Below are positions 62,710 through 64,000 of a DNA stretch of 64,000 nucleotides, one piece after another. The translations under genes and the position numbers were made by a program. Each line of letters starts with the position of its first letter. The stretch's first letter is position 1. Source of the stretch: Streptomyces hawaiiensis. GTDB lineage: Bacteria > Actinomycetota > Actinomycetes > Streptomycetales > Streptomycetaceae. The notes beneath the pieces were generated by a model. The model made no database searches and was not told where the DNA came from. It saw only the letters and a list, made by a program, of their open reading frames with translations. The stretch lies in NCBI RefSeq assembly GCF_004803895.1, contig NZ_CP021978.1, positions 7,192,001 to 7,256,000 of the forward strand. Direction: 5' to 3'.

Positions 62710-64000
62710 CGAACGACCTCACCCACCAGCCCGCCCACGTCCAGCTCCGGGCCCTGGACCGCGGCGAGATCTCCAGCCGCGAACTGCTCGACTTGCACCT
62801 CGCCCAGATAGACGCCAGCCAGATCAACGCCGTCGTCACGCGCGACGACAGCGCGGCCCGAGCCGCCGCGCACGCAGCCGACGAACGCCGCGCTCGCAGC
62901 GAGAGCACCGGCGTCCTCAACGGCCTACCCCTCACGATCAAGGACAGCTTCGAGACGGCCGGCCTGCGCACCACCAGCGGCGCCGAAGACCTCGCCGACC
63001 ACGTCCCCACACGCGACGCCGACGCGGTCGCCCGGCTCCGCCACCAAGGTGCCGTCATCATGGGCAAGACCAACACTCCGGCGTACTGCCAGGACCTGCA
63101 CACCGACAACGCCCTCTTCGGCCCCACGCTCAACCCGCACGACCCCAAGCACACCACCGGCGGCTCCTCCGGAGGCCCCGCCGCAGCAGTCGCCGCACAC
63201 CTGACCCCCGCCGACCTCGGCAGCGACCTCGCCGGCTCCCTGCGGCTCCCCGCCCACTACTGCGGCGTCTACGGCCTGCGCCCCACCCACGGACTCATCC
63301 CAGCCCGCGGCCACATCCCCCGCCCGCCGGGATGGATCACCAGCAGCGACATGGTCACCCCCGGCCCCCTGGCCCGCCACCCCCGCGACCTCGACCTGCT
63401 CCTCGCCGCACTGACGACACCGTCACCCGACGAGAACACCCCCTGGCGCGTCACGCTGCCCACGGCGCAGCGCCCGATCGGCCAGCTCCGCGTGGCGGTG
63501 TGGGCCGACGACGCGAGCTGCCCCGTCGACCGCAACATCGCCGATGCTGTCGCCGCCCTCGAAGGGACACTCGCCTCCGCCGGCGCCAGTGTCCACCGCA
63601 CTGCGGGGTCGGTCCGCTTCGCCGAATCCCTCCGCCTCTTCGAGCAGCTCCTCCACGCCACCACGACGGCCGCCACCGACGATGCCGCCGGCGCGGCCGA
63701 ACTCGCCGCCGCCCGTGACCTGCACACGGACGACGCGAGCCCACGGGCCGCCATCCTCCGCCACCGCACGCAGACACACCGCGCCTGGCTCCGCGCCAAC
63801 GAGGAGCGCCTCCGGCTCCAGCAGACGTGGCACCGGTTCTTCACCGACGGTCAGTACGACGTCCTCATTACGCCAGCCGCTCCCACCGCGGCGATCCCAG
63901 CCGGGAGCCGTTCTCTCATGGTCGACGGCGTCGAACGGAGCTTCTTCGACCAGACCGGCTGGGCCAACCTCACCAGCCACATCGGCCTGCCCAGCCTGGT
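62706..64000 (+). CDS. Amidase signature enzyme (partial)
   Basis: ATG 62706 overlaps the previous stop. At least 431 residues are present and the frame is open at the window end. The catalytic triad is clear: lysine in L-T-I-K-D-S-F, the serine-rich G-G-S-S-G-G-P-A-A-A, and the nucleophile serine in S-D-L-A-G-S-L-R. Amidase-signature enzymes hydrolyse amides. The substrate is unknown. The tight overlap with the membrane protein gene suggests a shared pathway. Confidence 0.9.
   Translation, partial: MTNDLTHQPAHVQLRALDRGEISSRELLDLHLAQIDASQINAVVTRDDSAARAAAHAADERRARSESTGVLNGLPLTIKDSFETAGLRTTSGAEDLADHVPTRDADAVARLRHQGAVIMGKTNTPAYCQDLHTDNALFGPTLNPHDPKHTTGGSSGGPAAAVAAHLTPADLGSDLAGSLRLPAHYCGVYGLRPTHGLIPARGHIPRPPGWITSSDMVTPGPLARHPRDLDLLLAALTTPSPDENTPWRVTLPTAQRPIGQLRVAVWADDASCPVDRNIADAVAALEGTLASAGASVHRTAGSVRFAESLRLFEQLLHATTTAATDDAAGAAELAAARDLHTDDASPRAAILRHRTQTHRAWLRANEERLRLQQTWHRFFTDGQYDVLITPAAPTAAIPAGSRSLMVDGVERSFFDQTGWANLTSHIGLPSL

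Overview
The window is high-GC actinobacterial DNA, almost certainly Streptomyces. The signs are GC-rich third codon positions, GTG/TTG starts, a WhiB protein, DUF317-type proteins, an MbtH protein and Streptomyces-type insertion sequences. The density of broken transposases and split genes fits a chromosome arm or a large plasmid. That placement is inference, because no telomere, rRNA or tRNA gene was seen.

Region 1 (1-6.1 kb) is the end of a nonribosomal peptide cluster: a thioesterase-ended NRPS C-terminus and an MbtH-like protein. Three decayed transposases follow, then an intact extra ClpP protease gene. An accessory ClpP beside an NRPS end matches the self-resistance layout known for acyldepsipeptide (ADEP) antibiotics.

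Region 2 (6.1-20.5 kb) is an insertion-sequence graveyard with IS5, IS110, IS3, IS256, IS630 and IS21 remnants. It surrounds an ankyrin-repeat protein, an SDR oxidoreductase, a VOC-family gene cleanly split by an intact IS630, and a decaying urease operon (ureC, ureF, ureG, ureD). ureC is truncated and frameshifted, and ureG carries two compensating frameshifts. An intact IS110-type element ends the region; its stop codon lies inside its target-core repeat.

Region 3 (20.6-34 kb) is a defence-like accessory region. It holds a PD-(D/E)XK nuclease and a truncated TIR-zinc-ribbon protein fused head to head, an excisionase-like HTH protein, a very large GHKL-ATPase protein ending in a NO VEIN C-terminal (DUF3883-like) domain, a CoiA-like nuclease and a DUF4839-type membrane protein. 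Further on are two recombination-related relics meeting at a perfect 30-bp fold-back, an HtpX protease with a coupled small membrane protein, and a truncated peptide deformylase.

Region 4 (34.27-42.99 kb) is one GFA-family gene cut in two by an 8.3-kb insert flanked by TTGTGCT. The insert carries an integrase stub and a CATRA conflict system: a TPR-CHAT caspase-like protein divergent from a small CATRA-associated protein and a membrane-anchored CATRA protein. Two further membrane-anchored unknowns complete it. Joining the GFA halves at TTGTGCT restores an uninterrupted frame with the expected cysteine motifs.

Region 5 (43-51.2 kb) holds uncharacterised actinobacterial proteins, including DUF317-type proteins and a lipoprotein.

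Region 6 (51.3-64 kb) has an RmlD-like reductase and a conjugation/mobilisation operon on the minus strand: an HTH protein, a zinc-finger protein, WhiB, an SpdB/DUF2637-like membrane protein, small proteins, MobC and a relaxase. Divergent from it is a plus-strand operon of XRE regulator, ImmA/IrrE peptidase, MAB_1171c-type membrane protein and amidase, which runs off the window end.
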